A stretch of 64,000 nucleotides of DNA from positions 89,652 to 153,651 of the forward strand of contig NZ_JABANE010000005.1 in the NCBI RefSeq assembly GCF_012844305.1, in the 5' to 3' direction. Numbering within the stretch: position 1 is the stretch's first letter; every line of letters starts with the position of its first letter. This DNA comes from Flammeovirga aprica JL-4 (GTDB lineage: Bacteria > Bacteroidota > Bacteroidia > Cytophagales > Flammeovirgaceae). A program made the position numbers and the translations under genes. Below are positions 18,577-27,517 of the stretch, piece by piece. Under the pieces are notes generated by a model. That model was given only the letters and a program-made list of their open reading frames with translations. It was not told the DNA's origin and ran no database searches.

Positions 18577-18616
18577 CCAAGGGCCATGGATTTTTGGTGG
18601 CTCTTGGTGTTTTTTT
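18577..18616 (+). terminator. Terminator at the end of the SusCD locus
   Basis: CCAAGGGCCA (18577-18586) pairs with TGGCTCTTGG (18598-18607) with one G-T wobble, followed by a T-rich run. It closes the sigma-to-lipoprotein locus. Confidence 0.75.
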
Positions 18617-18755
18617 ACTTGCTGTTTGGAAGGACTATCAAATTAGAATGTAAAGCACAAGAAATAAGAAAACGAGATGTTAACCTTTGTGTCATCTAGA
18701 GTGATTAAAATCTAAAAATTACCTACATTCGCTTTTCAAAAATTGAAATAAGAAT

Positions 18756-20024
18756 ATGACCTACCAGGAAACTTTAGATTTTTTATACGCACAGCTTCCA
18801 ATGTTCCAGAGAGAAGGGAAGTCTGCTTTTAAGAAAGATTTATCCAATACCATTGCTTTATGCGAGGCGCTTGATCATCCTGAAAATGCATTCAAGTCCG
18901 TTCATGTTGCAGGAACAAACGGTAAAGGAAGTTCTTCACATATCCTTTCAGCTGTATTACAATCGGCAGGGTATAAAGTAGGTTTATATACATCTCCACA
19001 CCTGAAGAGCTTTACAGAAAGGGTGAAAATTAATGGTCAGCCTATTGCTGAAGATAAAGTTGTGGAGTTTGTAGGTGGTATTAAAATGCATATCGAGGAG
19101 ATTCAGCCTTCGTTTTTTGAATTGACTGTAGCGATGGCCTTTGATCATTTTAGAAATGAAAAAGTAGATATCGCCATTATTGAAGTAGGTTTGGGAGGAA
19201 GATTAGATTCTACAAATGTGATCAGTCCAGAAGTAAGTTTGATTACAAATATCGGTATGGATCATATGGATATGCTGGGTAATACTTTGGAATTGATTGC
19301 TGGTGAAAAAGCTGGAATTATAAAAGCCGATACTCCAGTAGTGGTCAGCCAAAAGCAAGAGGAAACGACACCAGTATTCTTAGAAAAGTCTTCTCAAGAA
19401 AAAGCACCGATTACTTTTGCAGAGGAAGTATATCAATGGAATGCATCTAACATTATGAAATCAAATCAGATTTTCTTAGAAGATGTAGTGTTAGAAGCCA
19501 AAGGAAATTATCAGAAACATAATGCATTGGGCGTGTTATCCATAATTGATGCTTTAAACCAAAAAGGAGATTTCTTTATTTCTAAAGAAGCCATCAAAGA
19601 AGGGTTTAAAAACTTGAGTGCATTAAGTGGTTTGGAAGGACGCTGGCAAACTTTGCAAACAGCTCCTCTGATGATCACAGACGTTGGTCATAATGAAGAT
19701 GGATGGCGATTTGTATTGGATCAGATTTCAACATTAAAGTTCAACAAGCTTTGGATGGTTTTGGGTGTGGTCCAAGAAAAAGACTTACCTAATATGTTGA
19801 GTAAACTGCCTGTAGAGGCCTATTATTTCTATTGTAAGCCTAATGTGCCAAGAGGATTGGATGCATCAGTTTTAGGTGAAGAAGCGGAAAAAATTGGTTT
19901 AAAAGGAGAAGTAATTAGTGATGTAAATGAGGCTATTCAAGCGGCAAAAGAGAAGGCTTCAGAAGAAGATTTGATCTTTATTGGGGGTAGTACATTTGTG
20001 GTGGCAGAGATCGAAAACCTTTAA
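18756..20024 (+). CDS. folC: Folylpolyglutamate synthase / dihydrofolate synthase
   Basis: The enzyme adds glutamate to dihydropteroate and to folates using ATP. The 422-residue frame matches the family length. The Mur-ligase-like P-loop HVAGTNGKGSS is at 50-60, followed by GLYTSPHLKSFTERVKING, the conserved FFELTVAMAFDHF, and IIEVGLGGRLDSTNVI. NIGMDHMDMLG and EKAGIIK are further family signatures. The C-terminal domain has MITDVGHNEDG, then LGVVQEKD. It is a single-gene unit between two terminators. Confidence 0.95.
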   Translation: MTYQETLDFLYAQLPMFQREGKSAFKKDLSNTIALCEALDHPENAFKSVHVAGTNGKGSSSHILSAVLQSAGYKVGLYTSPHLKSFTERVKINGQPIAEDKVVEFVGGIKMHIEEIQPSFFELTVAMAFDHFRNEKVDIAIIEVGLGGRLDSTNVISPEVSLITNIGMDHMDMLGNTLELIAGEKAGIIKADTPVVVSQKQEETTPVFLEKSSQEKAPITFAEEVYQWNASNIMKSNQIFLEDVVLEAKGNYQKHNALGVLSIIDALNQKGDFFISKEAIKEGFKNLSALSGLEGRWQTLQTAPLMITDVGHNEDGWRFVLDQISTLKFNKLWMVLGVVQEKDLPNMLSKLPVEAYYFYCKPNVPRGLDASVLGEEAEKIGLKGEVISDVNEAIQAAKEKASEEDLIFIGGSTFVVAEIENL

Positions 20025-20107
20025 AGTTGCTTAAAGTAATAAACATCTTTTAACTTAATAGAGTGGCGTAATTAGAATTTTATCTAATACATTTGCTCTT
20101 GATATGC

Positions 20108-20145
20108 AAGAAATCAATTCCATAAAGGGTTGATTTCTTTATGTT
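20108..20145 (+). terminator. Terminator of folC
   Basis: AAGAAATCAA (20108-20117) and TTGATTTCTT (20130-20139) form a perfect 10-bp stem with a 12-base loop and a short T-rich tail. The stem ends 24 bases before the next gene. Confidence 0.6.
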
Positions 20146-20163
20146 TAACGAACTTTCTAGTTT

Positions 20164-20649
20164 ATGAAATGTAGAAAATTTTTCTACTTTATTATTGCCG
20201 TAACTGTATCAATTAGTTTTTATTCATGCGGTAGAACGGCAAATTCAATGAACAAACACTCATTGTGTTATGAAAAAATTATCAAGAGTGACCCTGTTAG
20301 AAATGAGAACGGACAAATGATTTCTTTTATGGATTCCATGTTTCTTCAGTTAGATATCAACGGGAAGAACGTAAAAGGAACTTTTGAATGGATGCCTTCA
20401 AAAAGCAAGTACATAACAGGAACATTGAAAGGAAAAATTGAAGAGAATTTGATCAAAGCCATCTACACTTACCAAACTTCAGAAGGTTTAATGCAACAAG
20501 AAGAAAGGTATATCAAGTTGGAAGAAGATTCAGCTTACTTTAGGGTAGGAGGAAAGATGAGGCTCAAAGATGGAGTGTATGTTTACACTAATGATCAAGA
20601 GAATATGCAATTTGGAGCAGCAATACCTTTGAAGTATTGTGGACTTTAA
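20164..20649 (+). CDS. Small lipoprotein of unknown function
   Basis: The 161-residue protein has a lipoprotein signal with lipobox SFYSC (Cys22). After it come beta-strand-like segments such as MFLQLDINGKNVKGTFEW, KYITGTLKGKIEENLIKAIY, and EERYIKLEEDSAYFRVGGKM. This alternating pattern resembles small lipocalin-like or META-like barrels, but I do not recognise a family. It is exported and anchored to a membrane. It has its own terminator. Confidence 0.7.
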   Translation: MKCRKFFYFIIAVTVSISFYSCGRTANSMNKHSLCYEKIIKSDPVRNENGQMISFMDSMFLQLDINGKNVKGTFEWMPSKSKYITGTLKGKIEENLIKAIYTYQTSEGLMQQEERYIKLEEDSAYFRVGGKMRLKDGVYVYTNDQENMQFGAAIPLKYCGL

Positions 20650-20690
20650 AAAAATAATTTGATTAACATCAAAATTGTAGAAGAGATAAG

Positions 20691-20722
20691 AAAGGTCTTT
20701 CATTAATTTGGAAGGCCTTTTT
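20691..20722 (+). terminator. Terminator of the small lipoprotein gene
   Basis: AAAGGTCTTTC (20691-20701) pairs with GGAAGGCCTTT (20710-20720) with wobble pairs, followed by T to 20722. Confidence 0.6.
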
Positions 20723-20823
20723 CATTATTTCTCTTGATAGAGTTATTTTTTTGATACATAATACCGATCGTATTACTTTTATTCAGATTTTAGAATTGTA
20801 AACTATTGACAAATAAACGAAAC

Positions 20824-21822
20824 ATGAAAAGATCACCTGAAATAATTATTTTCTCTTCTCAATCTGGAGTGACTGAATTTAAAGTTGTGCTAGACCATGA
20901 AGAGGATACAGTATGGGTTTCTGATCAGCAAATGATCGATCTTTTTGGTAAGGCAAGAAGAACTATTGGAGAACATATCCGAAATATCTATGAGGAAGGT
21001 GAATTAGAGAAAGAAGCAACATGGCGGGAATTCCGCCAAGTTCAACAGGAAGGTAATCGTCAGGTTTCAAGAAAGGTATCTTCATACAACCTAGATATGG
21101 TTATTTCGGTTGGTTTTAGAGTGAAATCAAAAGTAGGTATAGAGTTTCGTCAATGGGCATTACAGAAGCTAAAAGAATATTTATTGAATGGATACTCCCT
21201 AAATGAGCAATTACTTACCCAAAAAAGTGACCAAGTAGAAAGGTTACAGGAAGAAATAGTACTGCTGAATAAGAAACTATTGGAAAGTAAAAATGAGATC
21301 AAAACAGGCTTTCTGGGAATTATTACAAATTATGCTAGGTCCTTTGAATTGCTAAGTAAATATGACAATGAGGAGCTTACTACTTCAGGTCTGAATGAAG
21401 ACATTATTTATGTCATCAACTATGAAGAAGTAAAAAGAGCAATCAAGGCGTTGAAAGAAGATTTAATGGGGAAAGGAGAAGCAGGTGAACTGTTTGGAAA
21501 TGAGAAAGATGATTCATTCCAAGGTTTATTAGGAAGTATCTCACAGACCGTTTTTGGTCAACTGGCTTATCCAAGTATAGAAGAGCAAGCAGCACAGTTG
21601 CTTTATTCAGTCATCAAAGGCCATGCTTTTAGTGATGGCAATAAACGCATTGGATCATTTCTGTTTGTATGGTTTTTAGAACAAAATCAATTTCATCTTA
21701 AAATGGATGGCCAAAAGAAAATTACAGACAACACGCTTGTTGTATTAGCATTGGCTGTAGCTCAGAGTTTACCAGAACAAAGAGAATTAATCATTAAACT
21801 AATTATCAATTTGATAAAGTAG
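20824..21822 (+). CDS. RhuM-domain / Fic (Doc-type) fusion protein
   Basis: The 332-residue protein has an N-terminal RhuM-like region (about 10-115: VWVSDQQMIDLFGKARRTIG, then YNLDMVISVGFRVKSKVG and FRQWALQKLKEYLLNGY), a coiled coil at about 125-165, and a C-terminal Fic domain with HAFSDGNKR at 267-275. Fic proteins transfer nucleotide or phosphate groups to target proteins; the NKR ending resembles Doc-type members rather than the GNGR of AMPylating Fic. The ATG at 20824 is chosen over an in-frame TTG at 20806. No partner antitoxin is next to it; the flanking genes are unrelated. Such genes often sit in mobile or defence regions. Confidence 0.82.
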   Translation: MKRSPEIIIFSSQSGVTEFKVVLDHEEDTVWVSDQQMIDLFGKARRTIGEHIRNIYEEGELEKEATWREFRQVQQEGNRQVSRKVSSYNLDMVISVGFRVKSKVGIEFRQWALQKLKEYLLNGYSLNEQLLTQKSDQVERLQEEIVLLNKKLLESKNEIKTGFLGIITNYARSFELLSKYDNEELTTSGLNEDIIYVINYEEVKRAIKALKEDLMGKGEAGELFGNEKDDSFQGLLGSISQTVFGQLAYPSIEEQAAQLLYSVIKGHAFSDGNKRIGSFLFVWFLEQNQFHLKMDGQKKITDNTLVVLALAVAQSLPEQRELIIKLIINLIK

Positions 21823-21823
21823 A

Positions 21824-21859
21824 ATACCCCAAAAATCAAATCAATGACTTTTAGGGTAT
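21824..21859. terminator. Shared hairpin between convergent RhuM-Fic and PhoD-like genes
   Basis: Arms 21824-21838 and 21845-21859 pair at 13 of 15 positions around a short loop. The hairpin starts two bases after the RhuM-Fic stop and precedes the stop of the minus-strand phosphatase gene by 27 bases. Confidence 0.5.
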
Positions 21860-21886
21860 AAGTATATTCAAAGTTAGAGTGTTTCT

Positions 21887-23629
21887 TTAGCTGAATGTTG
21901 AAGAATGTGCTACTGTTGTAGTGGTGTCTTCAGAGAAAACACCATTAACGAAGTGCCACTCCGCATTTGCTGATGCATTGGAGAATGTAGCGAATACAAA
22001 GCCTCTTCTTGAAGCATCTGCATATTTTAAACCTTCTATAAGTGCAACATTTGCCTGTTCAAAAGGAACAATTACGGAAGGATCACTACCAAAGATGCCT
22101 TCAAACCCAGGAGAAGAAACTGAAGCGGTGGCGAACTCTTCTCCTACTGTATTTCCTGAAGCATTGATTAAATTACTGTTCCAGGCATTGTGTGTATCTC
22201 CTGCAAGTGAAATTAAATTTTTTCCTTCAGCCGCACCATAAATGATTTCCCTTTCCGCAGGGTAGCCGTCCCAAGCATCAAGGTTATAAGGAAGTACGGT
22301 TTTCAATCGTGCAGTTTCCTCTGCCGTAACTGTAGGATCTCCCAAGGCAATTCTTTCTTTGATAGTTAAAAGCTCAGTGACACTTTTTTGATATTGCAGT
22401 AATAACTCCATAGATGCTGAACCAGAAGCAGCAATAGCGGCTACAATCTGAAGTAGTTCTATGGGAATTGTGTAAGTACCCATTAATACCTGACTTCCTA
22501 ATACTTGCCATTTTGCAGTACCTGATGCCAATTGACCAGCTAACCAACCTCTTTGTTCTGTGCCAAGAAGTGTCCTGTTTAAGTTACCCCAGTCTGCCAA
22601 AAACTTTACACTATCCAGTCCAGTTGCGGTAAAATAATCACTGTAATCCAATTGCTTTTCACGGCCAATAATACGCGTGTCCAACATGTGAAGGTCTACA
22701 ATTCCACCAAAATCAAAACTGCGGTAAATTTTTGCATTGTCACTTACTCTTGCCGGCAGGTATTCATGCCACACTTGAAGAGCATAAGCTTTTCTAGTTT
22801 CATAGTCACCTTCCCCTTCATTGTGGTTTTCCGCACCATCTTTATACGCATCATTTGTAATTTCATGATCATCCCAAACGCAGATAAAGGGTTTTGATTG
22901 ATGAAGTTGTTGCAGTTGAGTGTCCTGTCTGTATTGACGATAACGGGTTCTATAATCTTCAATTGAAAGTATTTCCCCATCAGGTTTGTGGAAACGATCT
23001 AAAGAAGCAGTTTGCTCGTTGACTCCATAACCGTCGGCTCCATACTCATAAATGTAGTCACCAAGATGAACTACAACATCTGCCTCTGACAGTGCCACAG
23101 CTCCATACACATTAAATAAGCCCGCTTGGTAATTGGCACATGATACTACTGCCATTTTTACATCGCTTACTTCACCAGTTGCGGGAAGCGTTTTGGTCAT
23201 GCCAATTGGAGATACTTTTCCTGTGAATGTACTTGAAAAGCGGTAATAGTAAGTCTTGTTAGATTGTAATCCACCGACATCAACATTAACAGTATAATCT
23301 GAAGCCGTATCAATTGTTACATTTTCATTGGCTATAATAGAGTTAAAGTCTTTGTCTGTTGCCACTTCAAGTTTTATTTCATTGGTTTGCTCATTTGTGG
23401 CAGGGGTGTACCTTGTCCATAAAATGACTTGTGATTGAGTGGGGTCAAAGCTAGCTACGCCTTCAAAGAAACCAAATTCTCCTTCAGGTGTGATATTGGG
23501 ATCAATTTCTTCCAATAGATCATCATTTGTACAAGCTGAAAGTGGAAGAAGAGTAGTACCACTTGCTACGATAATTGAGTTCCGAATAAATTTACGGCGA
23601 GAAACCGCATTCATCACATTCTTTTTCAT
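21887..23629 (-). CDS. PhoD-like alkaline phosphatase, Tat-exported
   Basis: The 580-residue protein has a Tat signal with SRRKFIRN (Arg11-Arg12) and a possible lipobox LSAC (Cys33), so it may be a Tat lipoprotein. An N-terminal Ig-like PhoD_N domain (about 45-150: VILWTRYTPATNEQTNEIKL, then NKTYYYRFSS) is followed by the phosphatase domain with VSCANYQAGLFNVY, VVHLGDYIYEYG, CVWDDHEITNDAYKDGAEN, and LAGDTHNAW. These residues hold the Fe/Ca centre of PhoD enzymes, which release phosphate from phosphodiesters and monoesters. It is on the minus strand, convergent with RhuM-Fic. Confidence 0.9.
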   Translation of the reverse strand: MKKNVMNAVSRRKFIRNSIIVASGTTLLPLSACTNDDLLEEIDPNITPEGEFGFFEGVASFDPTQSQVILWTRYTPATNEQTNEIKLEVATDKDFNSIIANENVTIDTASDYTVNVDVGGLQSNKTYYYRFSSTFTGKVSPIGMTKTLPATGEVSDVKMAVVSCANYQAGLFNVYGAVALSEADVVVHLGDYIYEYGADGYGVNEQTASLDRFHKPDGEILSIEDYRTRYRQYRQDTQLQQLHQSKPFICVWDDHEITNDAYKDGAENHNEGEGDYETRKAYALQVWHEYLPARVSDNAKIYRSFDFGGIVDLHMLDTRIIGREKQLDYSDYFTATGLDSVKFLADWGNLNRTLLGTEQRGWLAGQLASGTAKWQVLGSQVLMGTYTIPIELLQIVAAIAASGSASMELLLQYQKSVTELLTIKERIALGDPTVTAEETARLKTVLPYNLDAWDGYPAEREIIYGAAEGKNLISLAGDTHNAWNSNLINASGNTVGEEFATASVSSPGFEGIFGSDPSVIVPFEQANVALIEGLKYADASRRGFVFATFSNASANAEWHFVNGVFSEDTTTTVAHSSTFS

Positions 23630-23656
23630 TAATTGATGGGAAGTTGAGTGTTTGAG

Positions 23657-23814
23657 AGCATGTATGAAACATCTATTTTAGTAAAAATCCACCCTTTCAG
23701 AACATGAGTTTATTAATTTCATCAACTACAGAATCACTATTTTCTCTGAAATTAATTTCCTCACAACCTAAAATGGAAAATTTTTACTTTTGAAATATAT
23801 ATTCCATACATGCT
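23657..23814. repeat. 158-bp foldback element, copy A
   Basis: The element begins AGCATGTATG and ends CATACATGCT, a perfect 10-bp terminal inverted repeat that continues imperfectly for about 35 bases (AGTAAAAAT left, ATTTTTACT right). An internal pair ATTAATTTC/GAAATTAAT makes the whole unit fold back. A second copy of equal length lies at 53798-53955; by hand alignment 142 of 158 bases match. It carries no open frame. It fits a MITE-like element or a structured repeat. It occupies the region upstream of the PhoD-like gene and fills most of a 447-base gap. Confidence 0.75.
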
Positions 23815-24006
23815 TTAAGTTTTAGGCAAAATTATAAAGAGTAAATGACCTCAAAGTGAATTGATTATTATTGAATGATTATTCATTTTATTTAATGTTA
23901 TTAGAAGGTTAATAAACCTGTTTTCTCAAAATAGTTTACTAACAGTATGAGTATCATGTCTTTTGGAGAGCAGAAGAAAAAGTAGTAGAACAGCTATATT
24001 ATTGGA

Positions 24007-24037
24007 ATTGAAAATCACACAAATTTTTCTACTTTTG
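24007..24037 (+). promoter_or_regulatory. Promoter for the 83-residue protein gene
   Basis: ATTG at 24007-24010 and TACTTTTG at 24030-24037 are 19 bases apart, matching the Bacteroidota -33/-7 pattern with one change in the -33 box. The coding start is 39 bases downstream of the -7 box. Confidence 0.5.
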
Positions 24038-24076
24038 CACTAACATGTTATTATTTAATCCTAGATAAAAATTACA

Positions 24077-24328
24077 ATGATGGATGAAAATATGATCGCA
24101 ATGCAGTTTGCAAATGCGATAAACACTACTGAAGATGAGAATCAAATTGTACAAATGATGCAAGCGGCATTCGGTATGTTACAGGGAATGAATCTTCCTG
24201 AAGAGAACATTAAGGATATTGCTGGCAAAGTTTCTACTTTCTTGTCTGAGTTAGAAGTTGAAGAGGGATCTCAAGCAGCGAAGAACAAAGCAAAAGCAGT
24301 TGAGACATTAGCAACATTAATCGGATAG
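24077..24328 (+). CDS. Small conserved-looking helical protein, unknown function
   Basis: The 83-residue protein is acidic and almost wholly helical, with MIAMQFANAINTTEDENQIV, then MMQAAFGMLQGMNLPEENIK, and a final AAKNKAKAVETLATLIG. There is no signal peptide or membrane segment. I do not recognise a family. A good promoter upstream and a strong terminator downstream show it is a real single-gene unit. The start could be the first or second Met. Confidence 0.7.
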   Translation: MMDENMIAMQFANAINTTEDENQIVQMMQAAFGMLQGMNLPEENIKDIAGKVSTFLSELEVEEGSQAAKNKAKAVETLATLIG

Positions 24329-24357
24329 TATTCGTACTACTCTTTTAAATAACAAGT

Positions 24358-24386
24358 AACACTTTATTTCGGTAAAGTGTTTTTTT
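24358..24386 (+). terminator. Terminator of the 83-residue protein gene
   Basis: AACACTTTA (24358-24366) and TAAAGTGTT (24373-24381) form a perfect 9-bp stem with loop TTTCGG, followed by a T-run. Confidence 0.8.
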
Positions 24387-24598
24387 ATGTCTGAAGGTTT
24401 CTATTTTCATCTTAAAGGTATTTAGTATCAATCTTCTGATATTTTATTAACATAGATCAAAAAAATGTTTAATAATAGTCTCTAATGGCCTATTTTACAC
24501 TTTTTAAGATGTTGAACTAAAACTTTTTCAATCATAACCGTATAATATTAAACAATCAGTAATACAAAGAAAATTATCAATTAAAATTATTTATTATT

Positions 24599-25216
24599 AT
24601 GAATACGACGGTTTTCAAAAATTACATCATTGCGTTAAGTTTGATTTTAGGCTTCTCCTTTACCTCTTTTGCTCAAGAAGATACATCCACATTATCAAAA
24701 AAAGAACAAAAAGCTTTAAAAAAGGAACAGAAGAAAAAAGCAAAAGAAGAAAAAAAAGCACAAGCTGAAGCGTATGAAAAGTTACAGCATGAACAAGCTT
24801 TAGCAGCAATAGATAGTCAACAATTTGTTTTAGAAGCCAATCAGCTTTATGATAGAAGAGGCAGAACAGTGAATGTTCAGTCGAATATCAACTTTATCAA
24901 AGTACAAAAAGATGTAGGTGTTTTACAGATCGGTTCGGCCAATTTGGTGGGATGGAACGGCGTTGGAGGTATTACTGTAGATGGTAGAATTTCTGACTGG
25001 AAAGTGAAGAAAGATGATAAGAACAGCAGAACTACAGTTTCTTTTAATATCATGGGTTCTATGCTCGTAGCAAGAGTGGTGTATGATCTTGATGGTACAG
25101 GAAACTACTGTAATGTAAGAATTGATGGGGTGTTCAGTGCCAGTCAATTGAAAATGCGAGGTATGTTAGTGCCGAATAATATGAGTACTACTTATGAAGG
25201 TATGATCAGGTATTAA
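24599..25216 (+). CDS. DUF4251 domain protein, exported
   Basis: The 205-residue protein has a signal peptide (about 1-25, ending FTSFAQ), a lysine/glutamate/alanine coiled coil at about 33-70, and a DUF4251 domain at about 75-205. The domain opens with FVLEANQLYDRRGRTVNVQS and includes INFIKVQKDVGVLQIGS, GGITVDGRISDWKVKKDD and RTTVSFNIMGSM. This Bacteroidota-specific family is periplasmic or outer-membrane associated and has no known role. It is preceded by 270 bases of AT-rich sequence that hold the upstream terminator and nothing else I can name. Confidence 0.85.
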   Translation: MNTTVFKNYIIALSLILGFSFTSFAQEDTSTLSKKEQKALKKEQKKKAKEEKKAQAEAYEKLQHEQALAAIDSQQFVLEANQLYDRRGRTVNVQSNINFIKVQKDVGVLQIGSANLVGWNGVGGITVDGRISDWKVKKDDKNSRTTVSFNIMGSMLVARVVYDLDGTGNYCNVRIDGVFSASQLKMRGMLVPNNMSTTYEGMIRY

Positions 25217-25241
25217 TTCTTTTCGTTTAGAAAAAGGAAAA

Positions 25242-25284
25242 CCCATGAAGGAGATTTTAAAGTCTTCCTTCATGGGCTTTTTTA
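25242..25284. terminator. Strong bidirectional terminator between DUF4251 and PepSY genes
   Basis: CCCATGAAGGA (25242-25252) and TCCTTCATGGG (25266-25276) form a perfect 11-bp stem. It is followed by T on the plus strand and preceded by A-rich sequence that gives T on the minus strand. It reaches the stop codon of the convergent PepSY gene. Confidence 0.85.
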
Positions 25285-26811
25285 TGCCTTGATCCATTTC
25301 TTTATTTTCTTACGCTTTCTGTAGAGATATTCATACAGGCCCGTCACGAGTAAAATATTGAAAAGTAACCCAAGAACCGGAATCAGCAGTATGCTGTACT
25401 TATCGAAAATGAACTGGAATAATCGACCGTTATGCAATTCAAACATATAGTTCCATAACGGTAATTTGTATTCCTCTTGAATCACCTTTGGAAAGTGATA
25501 AAAGGTGTCTTCTTGAGGAGGAGTTATGGCCAATAAACCTTGAGAATAAGCAGATATATATTTCTCACCTTTTGGAGATGTAAAAGCGGCAACGGTCATA
25601 AAATCACCTGGTTTTTGAATTCTTTGATAGAAAGGCACTTTTTCATGAGTGAGTGCATCAGTACTGAAATTTTCACCTTCTTTATAATCATATAAACCAT
25701 AAAAAGACCCCACTAAAAAGTGTTTATCTCCTAAAGGTTCAAAAACCGTAGCTCCCATAACGAAGATATTTACCTTCCAGTCCTGTTTTTCAAATGCTGA
25801 TTCTCCATCACTCTTACCTGCAAAAATACCTTCTGTAGTATCTAGAATAATACGATCAGTTTGTGGATCATATAAAGCATTTCTTATCGTATGATACCAT
25901 TCATTTTCTAGAAAACGATCTGGAATAATAGAACTTGGTACTTTGCCATTGTATAAAGCTACAATCAAAGGAGGACGCATAAACATACCCGTTCCTCCAA
26001 TAATCAATAAGAAAAGAAAGGTCCAAACGCCAATTTTTGTATGATAGGTAATGATGAATTGCTTGATTTTTTTAGAAATGGAATGGGTAGCTTTTTTCTT
26101 TTTAAAGAAGGTGATGTAAAGTGAGGTGAGAGATAAGAAAATCAGTATGAGCGATAGGAAATCATAAAATAGTCTTCCAGGTGTTCCCCATAGCCAACCG
26201 CTGTGCAAAGCAAACGTAAACTGAATCATGTCGACTTCGTTATGCTCTTTCTTGAAAATAGGGTAGACCTCTAACTGATTTGCCTGAATGGAATAAATAT
26301 GCGACTGTGAAACGGCATAAAGTTGTCCCTTGACATTGATCACTTTGACAAATTTTTCTGGATATTGATTGGGGGTGGTAATGGCTGTCCACTGATTATT
26401 ACTGAGATCTAATTTGTAAATACCACCAAAAGTAGCCACGTAGATTTCACTTTGCAGCGTATCATAATACAAGTCGTTTACCTTCTGATAATAGATCGCT
26501 TCAGGAAATCCATTATGCATTAAAGATTGGAAAGATTTTCCGCTGTCATTACTTTTCCAGACTCCCTGTTTTCCACCGATAATGATTGTATCCTGTCCCA
26601 CATAAACAATATCTTGTATACCGCCTCTGTTCCAGTTTTCAGGAATGTATTCGTCTGGGAAATAGGCCTTAGGAATTGAAAAAGTAGCAATGAGATCTGG
26701 ATGGTTTAATAGAATACCGGATACACTCATCCAGACTAGAATGATGGATAAAAACAGTCCGATGTACTTATGCCAGCTGACTGCTTTTTTGTAGATTTTC
26801 TTAAAAATCAT
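25282..26811 (-). CDS. PepSY-associated inner-membrane protein
   Basis: The 509-residue protein begins MIFKKIYKKAVSWHKYIGLF, the usual opening of PepSY_TM proteins with His in the first membrane helix, then LSIILVWMSVSGILLNHPDL. Further membrane helices are at about 215-240, 265-290 and 470-495. The large periplasmic loops contain beta-propeller-like text (GGKQGVWKSNDSGKSFQSLM, then YVATFGGIYKLDL). Related proteins are iron-reductase-like or siderophore-linked. I chose ATG 26811; in-frame Mets at 26832 and 26910 exist but add charged sequence before the helix. It is divergent from an Rrf2 regulator. Confidence 0.78.
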   Translation of the reverse strand: MIFKKIYKKAVSWHKYIGLFLSIILVWMSVSGILLNHPDLIATFSIPKAYFPDEYIPENWNRGGIQDIVYVGQDTIIIGGKQGVWKSNDSGKSFQSLMHNGFPEAIYYQKVNDLYYDTLQSEIYVATFGGIYKLDLSNNQWTAITTPNQYPEKFVKVINVKGQLYAVSQSHIYSIQANQLEVYPIFKKEHNEVDMIQFTFALHSGWLWGTPGRLFYDFLSLILIFLSLTSLYITFFKKKKATHSISKKIKQFIITYHTKIGVWTFLFLLIIGGTGMFMRPPLIVALYNGKVPSSIIPDRFLENEWYHTIRNALYDPQTDRIILDTTEGIFAGKSDGESAFEKQDWKVNIFVMGATVFEPLGDKHFLVGSFYGLYDYKEGENFSTDALTHEKVPFYQRIQKPGDFMTVAAFTSPKGEKYISAYSQGLLAITPPQEDTFYHFPKVIQEEYKLPLWNYMFELHNGRLFQFIFDKYSILLIPVLGLLFNILLVTGLYEYLYRKRKKIKKWIKA

Positions 26812-26953
26812 TGTTCGTTTGTTAATCAGCATAGTGCTGAAAAAAGGATAATTCTGATAGAAGCCAAAGAACAAAACCTTCCTAATTCCCTTTGTTCTTC
26901 CTTGATACAAACCTACTAAAAAATAATAAAAGACAAAAATATCTTTTATGCAA

Positions 26954-26987
26954 TTTGTAAAAATGAGTCTTAAAAAGTTTATATTTG
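26954..26987 (+). promoter_or_regulatory. Promoter of the Rrf2 regulator gene
   Basis: TTTG at 26954-26957 and TATATTTG at 26980-26987 are 22 bases apart, slightly wider than the usual 19-21. The coding start at 27032 is 45 bases downstream. Confidence 0.4.
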
Positions 26988-27031
26988 TACATATAAGAAT
27001 TTCAATTAATTAAACTCGCACAAAAAAATTA

Positions 27032-27469
27032 ATGTTTTCAAAAGCATGCACTTACGGTATCAGGGCCCTCATTCTAATTACCCAAAGAAGTAATGAAGGG
27101 AAAAAAATAGGCGTGAAAGAAATTGCGGAGGTGACTTCAACGCCAGAACCTTTCACCGCTAAAATTTTACAGCAATTATCAAGACAAGGTGTGATTCAGT
27201 CTATAAAAGGACCTAAAGGAGGTTTTTTTCTGGATGAAGAACAGCAGAATACTTCAATTTATGATGTAGTAGAGGCCATTGATGGTGATCAGTTGATGAC
27301 GGGTTGTGGCTTAGGCTTTTTAGAGTGTTCAGATGAGAAACCATGTCCTATGCATGCAAAATTCAAATCTATTCGTGCTTCTATCAATAAGATGTTGGAA
27401 ACCACAACTTTAAAAGATTTAAGTGATGATGTGGAGGGAGGATTGTCGTTTTTAGCACTTAAAAGATAA
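27032..27469 (+). CDS. Rrf2-family regulator with Fe-S type cysteines
   Basis: The 145-residue protein is an Rrf2-family winged helix: FSKACTYGIRALILI, KIGVKEIAEVTSTPEPFTAK, LQQLSRQGVIQSIKGPKGGF. Three cysteines (Cys92, Cys99, Cys105) in CGLGFLECSDEKPCPMH form the cluster-binding loop known from IscR and NsrR, so it probably senses iron-sulfur status or nitric oxide. It is divergent from the PepSY gene, with about 220 bases between the two starts, and may control it. Which of the two signals it senses cannot be told from sequence. Confidence 0.87.
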   Translation: MFSKACTYGIRALILITQRSNEGKKIGVKEIAEVTSTPEPFTAKILQQLSRQGVIQSIKGPKGGFFLDEEQQNTSIYDVVEAIDGDQLMTGCGLGFLECSDEKPCPMHAKFKSIRASINKMLETTTLKDLSDDVEGGLSFLALKR

Positions 27470-27486
27470 TCAAAAGGACTGTGTAG

Positions 27487-27517
27487 GCAGACAGGAATTT
27501 AAGATACTCCTGTCTGC
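27487..27517. terminator. Hairpin between Rrf2 and the 171-residue membrane protein gene
   Basis: GCAGACAGGA (27487-27496) and TCCTGTCTGC (27508-27517) form a perfect 10-bp stem. The T-runs on both sides are weak. It overlaps the end of the convergent minus-strand gene. Confidence 0.5.

Noticed and set aside
26812..26910. Longer N-terminus for the PepSY protein
   Set aside because: The family begins at the Lys-rich segment before the first helix, which starts at 26811; the extension also overlaps the likely promoter region.
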